The notes: generated by a model not told the origin, from the sequence alone. Shown: positions 14,182 to 23,008, counted from the first letter of the stretch. The stretch is 64,000 nucleotides of DNA from VBDM01 sp049802235 (GCA_049802235.1 JBARMB010000107.1:1-64000), one strand, 5' to 3'. Numbers and translations are program-made.

Positions 14182-14961
14182 ATGGTCGCAGTCTTCAGCG
14201 ACAAGAAGGAATTCATCTTCAAGGCCGTCGCGGACATGTACACGGAGGTGGCCGCGCACCCGGAGAAGACCTTTCACTTCCCGACGGGCCGCCTCGCCTG
14301 CCTGTTCGTGGGCTACCCGGGCAGGCAACTCGACCTGATCCCGGCCAGCGCGGTGGAATCGTTCGCCGGAGTCGGGTATCCGTTCGCAACTGGCGCGATC
14401 CGCGAAGGTGACGTGATTCTCGATGTCGGCTCCGGGTCCGGTACCGACTCGCTGATCGCGAGCACTCTGACCGGCCCGCGCGGCAAGGTCTACGGACTCG
14501 ACATGACTCCGGCGATGCTCGCCAAGCTGCGCCGGAACATCGCGGCGATGCGCGCGGAAAACGTCGAGCCTATCGATGGCAACGCGGAGGAGGTTCCGCT
14601 CCCGGACGCCTCGGTCGACGTGGTCACCAGCAACGGCGTGCTCAATCTGGTGCCGGACAAGCCGCGCGCCTTCGCCGAGATCGCGCGCCTGCTCAAGCCG
14701 GGCGGGCGACTGCAGATCTCGGATATCTCGCTTGCCAAGCCGATCTCGGAGAAATCTCGCGCCGACCCTAAGCTCTGGGCCGAATGCGTGGTCGGCGCGG
14801 TCGTCGAGGACGACTACGTCGCGATGCTGCGCGCGGCGGGGTTGAACGTGGAGGTGATCAGTCGTCTCGATTACTTTGCCGGCAGCGTGAGCCCGGACAC
14901 GCGGCGCGTCGCCCACGGACTTGGCGCCCACACCGTCGTCATGCGGGGCAGGAAAGAATAG
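14182..14961 (+). CDS. ArsM-like class I SAM methyltransferase, second copy
   Basis: A 259-residue methyltransferase with motif I VILDVGSGSGTDSLIA, motif II VYGLDMTPAML and VDVVTSNGVLNLV, followed by LLKPGGRLQISDI. It is clearly paralogous to the protein at 11690-12478, including the N-terminal ADMYTEVAAHPEKTFHFPTGR block. It follows the anti-sigma gene by 87 bases with no clear ECF promoter in between (only a GGGCG/CGCCC inverted repeat), so it is probably read from the sigma-factor promoter. AGGGGGAGA precedes the ATG. The substrate is unknown. Confidence 0.85.
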   Translation: MVAVFSDKKEFIFKAVADMYTEVAAHPEKTFHFPTGRLACLFVGYPGRQLDLIPASAVESFAGVGYPFATGAIREGDVILDVGSGSGTDSLIASTLTGPRGKVYGLDMTPAMLAKLRRNIAAMRAENVEPIDGNAEEVPLPDASVDVVTSNGVLNLVPDKPRAFAEIARLLKPGGRLQISDISLAKPISEKSRADPKLWAECVVGAVVEDDYVAMLRAAGLNVEVISRLDYFAGSVSPDTRRVAHGLGAHTVVMRGRKE

Positions 14962-14987
14962 CGCAGGCTGTGGGCTGCACGGTCATA

Positions 14988-15557
14988 TCAGCTCGAGGTA
15001 CGCGCCGTTTTTTCCGTCCGGCGGCGCCACCACCATATCGCCGCGCCGGCCATCACCAGCGCCGCAATGAGAATCTCCTCGTAGCGCCTGAGGTCGCCCA
15101 GAACCAGCTCGAAGGCGTGCCCGAAGGCGTACCCGGCGAGCGTGACGGCGGTCGCCCATACGATTGCGCCGGCCAGGTCGAGGAAGAAAAAGCGCGCGAA
15201 GGGCACCTCGCTCATGCCGATCGCGATCGGCCCGACGGTGCGCAGGCCGTACAGAAACCGCAGCGACAGGATGATCGGCAGGTGATGGCGCTCGAGCAGC
15301 GCGTGGACCCGCGCCGCCCCCGGCGCGAGCCGCGGAAAGCGCGCCAGCAGCCGCGCGCCGCCGCGCCGCCCGAGCTGGAAATAGAACTGGTCGCCGATGA
15401 AGCTGCCGAGGACCGCGACGCCGATCACCAGCGGCAGGTTGAGGTGTCCGCGATGAGCGGCAAAGCCTCCGAGCAGGAGCAGCGTCTCGCCCTCGAGCAG
15501 CGCGCCGGCGAATACCGCGCCGTAGCCCCAGGTCTGGATCAGGTCGGCAAGATTCAC
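14988..15557 (-). CDS. DedA-family membrane protein
   Basis: A 189-residue protein with four to five hydrophobic segments and the DedA/VTT pattern: a glycine-rich first loop (GALLEGETLLLLGGF), GSFIGDQFYFQLGR and the re-entrant LRFLYGLRTVGPIAIGMSEV. DedA proteins are inner-membrane lipid (undecaprenyl-phosphate or phospholipid) scramblase-like proteins. It stands alone and convergent to the preceding methyltransferase. Confidence 0.88.
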   Translation of the reverse strand: MNLADLIQTWGYGAVFAGALLEGETLLLLGGFAAHRGHLNLPLVIGVAVLGSFIGDQFYFQLGRRGGARLLARFPRLAPGAARVHALLERHHLPIILSLRFLYGLRTVGPIAIGMSEVPFARFFFLDLAGAIVWATAVTLAGYAFGHAFELVLGDLRRYEEILIAALVMAGAAIWWWRRRTEKTARTSS

Positions 15558-15581
15558 GGACGCCTGGCGCCTGGGCGCGGG

Positions 15582-16001
15582 TCAGGCCCGGCCGCGCACC
15601 ATGGCGACCTTGTCCTGCACGCGCACGTCGAAGCGCGCGACGTTGACGATCATGCGCTCGTGCGTGCCGTCGCCGATCGGCTCCTTCTCGTCGCGCACCG
15701 AGACGCGGAACACGATCGTGCGGCCGTCGACTTTCACCACCTCCACGTGCGCGTGGATGCGCATGCCCACGGGCGTCGCCGCGAAGTGGCGCACATCGAG
15801 CCGCGTGCCGAGAGATTGATGGCCTTCGGGCAGCAGGTGCTCGATCGCAGCGAGCGCGGCGGCCTCGATGACGTTGATCATCACCGGCGTCGCGAGCACG
15901 TGCACGCGGCCGCTGCCCACCCGCGGCGCGGTGTGCTCCTCGGCCACGAGAAGCTCGGCCGTGCCCTCGAGTCCGGGTTTCAGTTTGTCTGCTGCATTCA
16001 T
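15582..16001 (-). CDS. hot-dog fold thioesterase family protein
   Basis: A 139-residue protein with a hot-dog pattern: VLATPVMINVIEAAALAAIE, then GTRLDVRHFAATPVGMRIHA and GRTIVFRVSVRDE. This resembles fluoroacetyl-CoA-type thioesterases, which hydrolyse acyl-CoA. The ATG at 16001 gives the family-like N-terminus (MNAADKLKPGLEGTAELLV); a longer upstream extension is not supported. It lies between dedA and the slipin gene in the same orientation. The substrate cannot be read from sequence. Confidence 0.8.
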   Translation of the reverse strand: MNAADKLKPGLEGTAELLVAEEHTAPRVGSGRVHVLATPVMINVIEAAALAAIEHLLPEGHQSLGTRLDVRHFAATPVGMRIHAHVEVVKVDGRTIVFRVSVRDEKEPIGDGTHERMIVNVARFDVRVQDKVAMVRGRA

Positions 16002-16121
16002 CGGACCCCCGGTCGATCGTCGAGCGCCCATGTCAGCGCCCGGAACATGATAACGCGGCACGCACGGGCGCTTCGTCGTCGAGGTGCACAAGGTGCGCGA
16101 GCGGCGGCCGATGCCCCGCTT

Positions 16122-16145
16122 GGCCGCAAGGCGGCCGGGTTTTTT
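16122..16145 (+). terminator. plus-oriented intrinsic terminator without obvious gene
   Basis: GGCCGC-AAG-GCGGCC followed by GGG and TTTTTT. Both flanking genes run on the minus strand, so on the plus strand it would end either antisense transcription or a short RNA beginning around 16040. No protein-coding gene feeds it. Confidence 0.5.
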
Positions 16146-16157
16146 CGTGTTGCGCGT

Positions 16158-16916
16158 TCAGCCGTGCTTCTTCATCGCCTCGAGCAGCGGCGTGATCAGA
16201 TCCATCGGCACCGGAAAGACGATGGTCGAGGACTTGTCGCCGGCGATGTTGGTCAGGGTCTGCAGGTAACGCAGCTGCATTGCCTCGGCCTGCTGCGACA
16301 GGATCTTCGCCGCGGCGAGCAGCTTCTCCGAAGCCTGCAGCTCGCCTTCGGCGTGGATGACCTTGGCGCGGCGCTCGCGCTCGGCCTCGGCCTGGCGCGC
16401 GATCGCGCGCACCATCGTCTCGTTCAGGTCAACGTCCTTGATCTCGACGTTCGACACCTTGATGCCCCAGGTCTCGGTCTGGGCGTCCAGCGTTTTCTGA
16501 ATGTCGAGGTTGAGCTGCTCGCGTTCGGCGAGCAGCTGGTCGAGTTCGTGTTTGCCGAGCACCGCCCGCAGCGTCGTCTGCGCCAGAAGGTTCGTGGCGT
16601 TGAGAAAGTCCGCCACCTGGATCACCGCTTTCTGCGGATCGACGACGCGGAAATACACCACGGCGTTCACTTTCACCGAGACGTTGTCGCGCGTGATCAC
16701 GTCCTGCGGCGGAACGTCGAGCACCACGGTGCGCAGATCCATTTTCACCATCTGCTGGATCACCGGGATGAGGATGAACAATCCCGGCCCCTTCACCGCC
16801 CAGAAGCGCCCGAGCTGAAACACCACGCCGCGCTCGTACTCGCGCAGGATCCTGAGCGACCACGCGATCAGGATGACGACGAGAACAATTACGCCCAGAC
16901 CGAAATTGAAAGCCAT
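16158..16916 (-). CDS. slipin, SPFH/stomatin-family membrane protein
   Basis: A 252-residue protein: N-terminal hydrophobic hairpin (GLGVIVLVVILIAW), SPFH domain (EYERGVVFQLGRFWAVKGPG ... VPPQDVITRDNVSV) and a long coiled coil rich in Glu/Ala (ARQAEAERERRAKVIHAEGEL). Slipins form membrane-associated oligomers and are normally encoded with an NfeD protease, as here: the NfeD gene ends 2 bases before this ATG. The pair is thought to control membrane protein quality or lipid domains. Confidence 0.92.
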   Translation of the reverse strand: MAFNFGLGVIVLVVILIAWSLRILREYERGVVFQLGRFWAVKGPGLFILIPVIQQMVKMDLRTVVLDVPPQDVITRDNVSVKVNAVVYFRVVDPQKAVIQVADFLNATNLLAQTTLRAVLGKHELDQLLAEREQLNLDIQKTLDAQTETWGIKVSNVEIKDVDLNETMVRAIARQAEAERERRAKVIHAEGELQASEKLLAAAKILSQQAEAMQLRYLQTLTNIAGDKSSTIVFPVPMDLITPLLEAMKKHG

Positions 16917-16918
16917 GA

Positions 16919-18271
16919 TTAACCTCCGTCTCTGGATTCCGGAACCACGTCGAGCAACAGGCCGTCCATCGAGGCGACGCGCACGCGCTGTCCCGCCTTG
17001 AGCGGGGTCGCGCCGCGAATGCGCCAGGTCTCGCCGTGGACCCGCGCCCAGCCTTCGCGCTCGCAGTCCTCGAGCACTTCACCCGGGCTGCCGACCATTT
17101 CCTCGCGACCGCTTACGACCGGCCGCCTGCGCGCCTTGACCGCCATGCCGACCATGAAGAACAGGAACGCTGCGCTCGCCGCCGCGATCCCGAGCACCAG
17201 CGCAATCGGGACGCCGTAGCCGGGGATGTCGGTGTCGATGAGGATCACCGAGCCGATCACGAAGGCGATCACTCCGCCGACGCCGAGCGAGCCGTAGGCC
17301 GGAAAAAACAGCTCACCGATGCCGAAAGCGATGCCGAGCAGCATGAGCGCGAGCCCGGCGTAATTCACCGGCAGCATGTGGAACGCGTACAGCGCCGTGA
17401 GCACGCAGATCGCGCCGGCCACGCCCGGGAACACCAGACCCGGATTGTAGAACTCGAAGGCGAGCGCATAGATGCCCGCAAGAATGAGCATGTAGGCGAA
17501 GCTCGGATCGGTGATCACGGAAAGAAACCGGGTGCGCCAGTCGGCCTCGAGCGCCGTCGCGGCGACGTTGGCCGTGTGCAGCACGCGCTCGCCCCCCTGC
17601 ACTTCGATCTTGCGGCCGTCGAGCCGCTCGAGCAACTGCGGCACGTCGTCGGCGACGAGATCGACGACGCGATCTTTCAGCGCGTCGTTCGCCGACAGGC
17701 TGACCGCCTGGCGCACCGCCTTCTCCGCCCAGTCGGCGTTGCGGCCGCGCATCTGTGCGAGTCCGCGGATGTACGCCGCGGCGTCGTTGACCTGCTTGCG
17801 CGTCATCGTGTTCGACGTGTCGGCGGCGTCCGTCTTCTTTCCCGACTTTCCGTCGGCCTTGCCCTCGCCCTCGCCGCCCGCCGAGGGCCCGCCGATCGCG
17901 ACCGGCGTCGCCGCGCCCAGGTTGGTCGCGGGCGACATCGCGGCGATGTGGCTCGCGTAGAGGATGTAGGTTCCGGCGCTCGCCGCCCGGGCGCCCTTGG
18001 GCGCGACGAACGTCGCCACGGGAACGGGCGAGGCGAGAATGTCCTTGATGATCGCCCGCATCGAGATATCCAGCCCGCCGGGAGTGTCCATTTTCACGAC
18101 CACGAGCTGCGCTTCCTCCCGCGCGGCGCGCTCGAGGCCGCGATGCACGTAATCCGCCGTGGCCGGCCCGATCGCGCCGTTGACCGTGAGCAGGATGACG
18201 GGCGCGTTCCCGGCCAGGGCCAGAGCAGCCCACAGCATGCACGGTACGAGCAGTGATTTGCGCCAGTGCAA
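16919..18271 (-). CDS. NfeD-family membrane serine protease
   Basis: A 450-residue protein starting at TTG 18271. That codon is chosen because GGAG lies 7 bases upstream and the product then begins with a clean signal peptide (HWRKSLLVPCMLWAALALAG). The N-terminal ClpP/crotonase-like domain (VVVKMDTPGGLDISMRAIIK ... GARAASAGTYIL) contains the candidate catalytic serine. A low-complexity Gly/Lys insert and four or five membrane helices follow, then a C-terminal OB-fold (GWARVHGETWRIRGATPLKAG). It is the usual operon partner of slipin and cleaves hydrophobic stretches of partner proteins in family members studied. Confidence 0.9.
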   Translation of the reverse strand: MHWRKSLLVPCMLWAALALAGNAPVILLTVNGAIGPATADYVHRGLERAAREEAQLVVVKMDTPGGLDISMRAIIKDILASPVPVATFVAPKGARAASAGTYILYASHIAAMSPATNLGAATPVAIGGPSAGGEGEGKADGKSGKKTDAADTSNTMTRKQVNDAAAYIRGLAQMRGRNADWAEKAVRQAVSLSANDALKDRVVDLVADDVPQLLERLDGRKIEVQGGERVLHTANVAATALEADWRTRFLSVITDPSFAYMLILAGIYALAFEFYNPGLVFPGVAGAICVLTALYAFHMLPVNYAGLALMLLGIAFGIGELFFPAYGSLGVGGVIAFVIGSVILIDTDIPGYGVPIALVLGIAAASAAFLFFMVGMAVKARRRPVVSGREEMVGSPGEVLEDCEREGWARVHGETWRIRGATPLKAGQRVRVASMDGLLLDVVPESRDGG

Positions 18272-18531
18272 GGGTCGTCTCCAACGCCGCGCTGCGCGAT
18301 GAGCGGCCCCGGAATATGAGCGACCCGTGATTTGATGCCTTTGCGGCCGCTCCATCGCGCCGACGTAAAGCCGCACGCGCAGCGTGCCGGCATTTACGCA
18401 ACTATATGCTCTTTCGCTAGCTTGCGCGTCGCAGCATGCGGCGGGCCGGAAACCCGCTGGACTTCGTCCGGAATTCGCAGTAACTTGCGCAAAACAAGAA
18501 CAAGCCGCTTCCACTTCAATCAGGAGGAATC

Positions 18532-19755
18532 ATGTCAGGAAAATCGCTTGCGTCTGTAACGGCCGTCGCTTTGCTGTGCGCCGCGCTTCCCGCCTCGGGC
18601 GCGAAGAGCGCGACGGACGGCAAGGCATTGGTCGAGGCCACCTGCAACAGCTGCCACCCGCTGTCCGCGCGCGTCGGCTCCGGCTACACCGCCAAGGGCT
18701 GGCACACGGTCATGCGCATGATGGTCAATCAGGGCGCGCCGGTTCCGAAGGACCAGCTTGCGGCAATGACGAATTATCTGATCAAGACTTACCCGGAAAA
18801 AGGCAAGCCTGCGGCCAAGGTGATCAAGGGGCCGGTGAAAGTGTCGATGAAGATCTGGCCGGCGCCCACGCCCGGGTCGCGGCCGCACGATCCGCTGGCG
18901 GCGTCCGACGGTTCGCTCTGGTACACCGGCCAGATGGCCAATGTGCTCGGCCGCGTCGATCCGAAGACCGGCAAGATCAAGCAGTATCACCTCAAGACGG
19001 CCCACTCCGGGCCGCACGGCCTGATGGAGGACAAGGACGGGAACATCTGGTACACGGGAAACACCGGGGCGCTGGTCGGCAAGCTCAACCCGAAGACGGG
19101 CGAGGACACCGAGTACAGGATGCCGGACCCGGAGGCGAAAGATCCGCATACGCTGGTCTTCGACCAGGCCGGGATCCTGTGGTTTACCCTGCAGAACTCC
19201 AATCGCATCGGGCGGCTCGACCCGAAGACGGGCGAGATCAAGCTGCTCACGATGCCGACGCCGAAGTCGCGCCCCTACGGCATGGTGGTGAATTCCAAAG
19301 GCACCGTGTACATCGCCGAGTTCGGCACCAACAAGATCGGCAGCCTCGACCCGAAGACGCTGGCAGTGCGCGAGTACCCGTTGCCGGATCCGGGAGCGCG
19401 GCCACGGCGCATCGCGCTCACCAGCGACGACATCGTCTGGTACACCGACAACGTGCGCGGCTATCTCGGCAGGCTCGATCCCGCGACCGGCAAGGCGACC
19501 GAATGGCTGTCTCCGAGCGGGCCGAAATCCGAGCCCTACGGCATCTCGGTGATCCACGACATCGTCTGGTACAGCGAGTCCAATTCGACTCCGAATACCG
19601 TCGTGCGCTTCGACCCGAAGACCGGGAAATTCCAGAGCTGGCCGATCCCCGGCGGCGGCAATATCGTGCGCAACACCTCGGTCACGCGCGACGGCGACTT
19701 CATGCTGGCCAACAGCCTGGTCAATACCGTGACCCTGGTCAAAGTCCCGAAGTGA
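18532..19755 (+). CDS. c-type cytochrome fused to streptogramin lyase-like propeller
   Basis: A 407-residue exported protein. A signal peptide (about residues 1-23) is followed by a short haem domain with CNSCH at about residues 37-41 and VMRMM as a possible distal ligand segment. From about residue 110 come repeated blades of a Vgb-like beta propeller (LWYTGQMANVLGRVDP, IWYTGNTGALVGKLNP, LWFTLQNSNRIGRLDP and so on, each about 42 residues). True Vgb enzymes linearise streptogramin B, but periplasmic fusions with a haem domain more likely bind a small molecule or act in electron transfer. AGGAGG precedes the ATG. Confidence 0.85.
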   Translation: MSGKSLASVTAVALLCAALPASGAKSATDGKALVEATCNSCHPLSARVGSGYTAKGWHTVMRMMVNQGAPVPKDQLAAMTNYLIKTYPEKGKPAAKVIKGPVKVSMKIWPAPTPGSRPHDPLAASDGSLWYTGQMANVLGRVDPKTGKIKQYHLKTAHSGPHGLMEDKDGNIWYTGNTGALVGKLNPKTGEDTEYRMPDPEAKDPHTLVFDQAGILWFTLQNSNRIGRLDPKTGEIKLLTMPTPKSRPYGMVVNSKGTVYIAEFGTNKIGSLDPKTLAVREYPLPDPGARPRRIALTSDDIVWYTDNVRGYLGRLDPATGKATEWLSPSGPKSEPYGISVIHDIVWYSESNSTPNTVVRFDPKTGKFQSWPIPGGGNIVRNTSVTRDGDFMLANSLVNTVTLVKVPK

Positions 19756-19826
19756 GGTCCGCGTAAACGCCGGCACGCCGCCGGCGTGCGGCTTTGCGTC
19801 TGCGCGATCGAACGCAAGCCATGGAC

Positions 19827-19847
19827 GGGGTGGAGCCCCTCCACCCC
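19827..19847. other. perfect GC-rich hairpin
   Basis: GGGGTGGAG-CCC-CTCCACCCC, a 9-bp perfect inverted repeat between the propeller gene and the hydrolase gene. It has no T-run and is possibly part of the 3' untranslated region. A second inverted repeat (GCACGCC/GGCGTGC) lies about 50 bases upstream. Confidence 0.5.
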
Positions 19848-19883
19848 GCCCGGGCGCCGTGCATCGCGCAACGAACAAACCTG

Positions 19884-19907
19884 CGGCGGAGACAATCCGC
19901 CGTTTTT
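19884..19907 (+). terminator. intrinsic terminator just upstream of hydrolase gene
   Basis: CGGCGGA-GACAA-TCCGCCG followed by TTTTTCTTTT. It ends 18 bases before the hydrolase ATG at 19925, so it either closes the upstream transcript very late or attenuates the hydrolase operon. Confidence 0.75.
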
Positions 19908-19924
19908 CTTTTGGAGACTACGCC

Positions 19925-20992
19925 ATGAATCAGGAACATTCGGAAGCAATTTCCTTATCCGGCTCGCGCCGCGACTTCCTTGCCGCCGCCGCGGCGACGC
20001 TCGCTGCCGCGTCGCTGCCTGCCGAAGATGCACGCGCGCAGAAGACCTCGCCGCAATCCGGCGCAACAGCGGAGGTGCTCGGAACCGAGCACTGGACGGC
20101 GAAGCGCACCGACGCAGGCGAAGTGAAGCTGTTCCTGTGGCGCAAACGGGCACGCGACGCGTCGGCGGCGGGACCGCGGCGCGGAACCGTGCTGTTCGTG
20201 CACGGCTCGTCGGTGCCCTCGACGCCGGTGTTCGATCTGCAGATTCCGGGGCGGCCGGAAGCCTCGACGATGGACACGTTCGCGCGCTACGGCTACGACA
20301 CCTGGTGCGTGGACTGCGAAGGCTACGGCCGCTCGGACAAATGGCGTGCGGTGAATTCCGACGTCGCCTGCGGCGCGGACGATCTCGCCGCAGCGTCTGA
20401 AACCATCATGAAGCAGACCGGCGGGCAGAAGCTTCTCGTCTACGGCGCCTCCTCCGGCGCGCTGCGCGCCGGGCTGTTCGCGCAGCGCCATCCGGAGCGC
20501 GTTGCGCGGCTTGCCCTCGATGCGCTCGTCTACACCGGCGAAGGCAGCCCGACGCTCGCCAAGCGCAGGGAACGCCTGGCGCAGTACCGCGCGAGCAACC
20601 GGCGACCGATCGACCGCGCAATGATCCGCAGCATCTTCACGCGCGACCATCCCGACACCAGCGACCAGACCATCGTGGAAGCATTCGCCGACGCCGTGCT
20701 CGCCATCCAGACCGAGGTGCCGACCGGGACCTACCTGGACATGTCGGCCAATCTTCCGGTCGTGGACCCGGAGAAGATCACCGTACCCACGCTCATCATG
20801 CGCGGGCAGTACGACGGTATCGCCTCGTTCCAGGACATCGCCAACTTTTTCGCCAGGCTGCCGAATCCCGACAAGGAATTCAAGCTCATGCCCGGCATCG
20901 CCCACACCAGCACGCGCTCGAAGAACTGGGCCCTTGTCTATCACCTGATGGATGCGTACTTCAGCCAGCCGGCGCCGGTGTACGTCGGCTGA
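19925..20992 (+). CDS. Tat-exported alpha/beta hydrolase
   Basis: A 355-residue protein with an N-terminal twin-arginine signal (GSRRDFLAAAAATLAA) and an alpha/beta-hydrolase fold: oxyanion region FVHGSSVPS, nucleophile elbow YGASSGALRAG (serine), acid in MRGQYDGIAS and the histidine in GIAHTSTRS. TTTTGGAGA precedes the ATG. The substrate is unknown. The next gene, an Ldh-family oxidoreductase, starts 5 bases after its stop, so they form an operon, probably for degradation of an ester or lactone and the resulting hydroxy acid. Confidence 0.88.
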   Translation: MNQEHSEAISLSGSRRDFLAAAAATLAAASLPAEDARAQKTSPQSGATAEVLGTEHWTAKRTDAGEVKLFLWRKRARDASAAGPRRGTVLFVHGSSVPSTPVFDLQIPGRPEASTMDTFARYGYDTWCVDCEGYGRSDKWRAVNSDVACGADDLAAASETIMKQTGGQKLLVYGASSGALRAGLFAQRHPERVARLALDALVYTGEGSPTLAKRRERLAQYRASNRRPIDRAMIRSIFTRDHPDTSDQTIVEAFADAVLAIQTEVPTGTYLDMSANLPVVDPEKITVPTLIMRGQYDGIASFQDIANFFARLPNPDKEFKLMPGIAHTSTRSKNWALVYHLMDAYFSQPAPVYVG

Positions 20993-20997
20993 TCGCG

Positions 20998-22071
20998 ATG
21001 TCTGCAAAGCCGGTTGCCACCGCACCGCGCCTTCCCGCCGGGCGGCTGCGCGCCTTCGTCAAGGAGGCGTTTGCCGCCGCGGGGCTGCGCGCCCGGGACG
21101 CCACCACCTGCGCGGAACTGATGGTTCGGGCCGACCTGCTGGGCGCCGACGCCCACGGCGTATTCCGCCTGCCGCAGTATGTGCGGCGAATCCGGGCCGG
21201 CGGAGTCAACCCGAATCCCACGGTCCGGATTGCCCGCGAAGCCGCGGGCATGGCGCTGGTCGACGGCGACAACGGCATGGGCCACGTGGTGATGAGCTTC
21301 GCCGCGCGCACCGCGATCGAAAAAGCGAAGAGTGCTGGCGCCGCCTGGGTAGGCGTCAATCACAGCAATCACGCGGGGCCGGCGTCGCTGTACGCGGCGA
21401 TGCCGCTCGAGCACGACATGATCGGGTTGTACCTCGCGGTGGGCAACGCCAACCACATGGCGCCCTGGGGCGGAATCGAACTGCTGCTCTCCACCAACCC
21501 GATCGCAGTGGCGGTACCCGCGCTCGAGGAAAATCCGGTGGTGCTCGACATGGCGACCTCGGTCGCCGCCTACGGCAAGGTGAAGACCGCCGCGCAGCGC
21601 GGCGAGACCATGCCCGAGGGCTGGATGATCGACCACTACGGCAAACCGCTCACCGACCCGAAGCGCGCCGCCGAAGGTCTGCTCGTGCCGATCGGCGGCT
21701 ACAAGGGCTACGGCCTTGCACTCCTGATCGGTCTGCTCGCGGGAACGCTGAACGGCGCGGCCACGGGAAGCCAGACCATCGATTTCAACGCCGACGACAC
21801 GACGGCCACCAACACCGGCCACGCGATCGTTGCGATCTCGCTCGCCGCGTTCGGCGAAGTCGCCGAGTTCAAGCGCCGCACGGACAAGGTCATCCGCGAT
21901 ATCCGGGCCTCGAGGCGGATGCCGGGCGTCGAGCGCATCTGGCTGCCGGGCGAGCAGAGCCGTGCAAAATTCGAGGAACGCTCGCGGCTCGGCATTCCGA
22001 TGCCGGCACCATTGTTCGCGAGCCTGAACAAGCTCGCCGTGGAACTCAGGATCGCGGCGCTGGACGCATGA
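20998..22071 (+). CDS. Ldh/malate dehydrogenase-family NAD(P) oxidoreductase
   Basis: A 357-residue member of the LDH2/MDH2 family (non-Rossmann, type-2 malate/L-lactate/ureidoglycolate dehydrogenases). Markers: ADAHGVFRLPQYV with the catalytic histidine region, VNHSNHAGPASLYA, NPIAVAVPA and LVPIGGYKGYGLALLI. It oxidises a 2-hydroxy acid to the keto acid; which acid is not deducible. It sits between the Tat hydrolase and a hydroxyacyl-CoA-dehydrogenase-like gene in one direction with short gaps. Confidence 0.9.
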   Translation: MSAKPVATAPRLPAGRLRAFVKEAFAAAGLRARDATTCAELMVRADLLGADAHGVFRLPQYVRRIRAGGVNPNPTVRIAREAAGMALVDGDNGMGHVVMSFAARTAIEKAKSAGAAWVGVNHSNHAGPASLYAAMPLEHDMIGLYLAVGNANHMAPWGGIELLLSTNPIAVAVPALEENPVVLDMATSVAAYGKVKTAAQRGETMPEGWMIDHYGKPLTDPKRAAEGLLVPIGGYKGYGLALLIGLLAGTLNGAATGSQTIDFNADDTTATNTGHAIVAISLAAFGEVAEFKRRTDKVIRDIRASRRMPGVERIWLPGEQSRAKFEERSRLGIPMPAPLFASLNKLAVELRIAALDA

Positions 22072-22102
22072 TTGGAGTGCATAGACGACTCGAGGCTGCC
22101 CG

Positions 22103-23008
22103 ATGAACCAAGAAGTCCGCACGGTCCTGATCTACGGCTATGGCGTCATGGGCGGCGGCGTGGCGAAAACTTTCGCCGACTCCGGCTTCACCACCATCGT
22201 AAAGAGCAGCCGCGCCGGCAAGTTGACCGGGCTGCCGGCGAACACCGCCGCGGTCGAACGCCTGCCGCAGCAGCCGCCCGACCTGGTGATCGAGTTCGTG
22301 CCCGAGGACGTGCGCGCCAAGCAGGCGGTGTACGCGGAAATCGAGGCGGCCTATCCGGGCGATGCGCCGTTGATTGCAACCGGCACTTCCGGGCTCGATC
22401 TGGTCGAGCTCGCGCGTACCCTGAAACGGCCGGAGCGCTTTCTCGGCCTGCATTACTTCATGCCGGCCGACGCGACGCCCGTGGTCGAGGTGATGGCGGG
22501 AATCGCGACGCCGCCCGCCGAAGTGGATCGCGTCGCCGAGGCGCTGCGGCGCACCGGCAAGGAACCGGTAGTGCTGTACAAGCCGATCGTCGGCTACCTC
22601 GTCAACCGCCTGCAGCACGCGATCCTGCACGAGGCCTACTACCTGATCGAAGCGGGCGTCGCCTCGGCCGCGGACATCGACCGCGCCGCGCGCCGCATGC
22701 TCGCGCCGCGCATGTGCCTGAACGGCCTGATCCAGCAGAAGGACCTCAGCGGCCTGAAGATCCACGCCGATGCGCAGCGCTCGATCGTGCCGCGCCTGTT
22801 CCACAACGGCGTACCGAGCCCGATGCTGCAGGCGATGGTGACGCGCGGCCAGACGGGACTGGCGGCGGGAAAAGGCTTTTACGACTGGAGCGACTGCGAC
22901 GTCGAAGCGGTGCGCAGGCAGGCTTCGAGCCAGCTTGCGAAACTGCTCGAGTTCCTCGAGCGTGGCGCCGGGGATGCGGGGCCGCGCACGCAACCCAAGA
23001 TACTCTAG
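22103..23008 (+). CDS. 3-hydroxyacyl-CoA dehydrogenase-like protein
   Basis: A 301-residue protein with an N-terminal Rossmann fold (IYGYGVMGGGVAKTFADSG), FLGLHYFMPADATPVVEVM with the catalytic-type histidine, and a C-terminal 3HCDH helical domain (KPIVGYLVNRLQHAILHEAY). The N-terminus is shorter and more divergent than in fatty-acid enzymes, so a hydroxybutyrate or carnitine-dehydrogenase-like substrate is as likely. It is the third gene of the hydrolase/Ldh cluster and ends convergent to the DUF2520 gene. Confidence 0.82.
   Translation: MNQEVRTVLIYGYGVMGGGVAKTFADSGFTTIVKSSRAGKLTGLPANTAAVERLPQQPPDLVIEFVPEDVRAKQAVYAEIEAAYPGDAPLIATGTSGLDLVELARTLKRPERFLGLHYFMPADATPVVEVMAGIATPPAEVDRVAEALRRTGKEPVVLYKPIVGYLVNRLQHAILHEAYYLIEAGVASAADIDRAARRMLAPRMCLNGLIQQKDLSGLKIHADAQRSIVPRLFHNGVPSPMLQAMVTRGQTGLAAGKGFYDWSDCDVEAVRRQASSQLAKLLEFLERGAGDAGPRTQPKIL

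Noticed and set aside
14784..16922. 712-codon plus-strand frame
   Set aside because: It is antisense to dedA, the thioesterase and slipin genes, which all have clear family motifs; the composition is His/Arg/Ala-rich as expected for a shadow frame.
18532..19755. Streptogramin B resistance gene (vgb)
   Set aside because: A haem-binding CxxCH domain precedes the propeller and there is no resistance context; kept as Vgb-like only.
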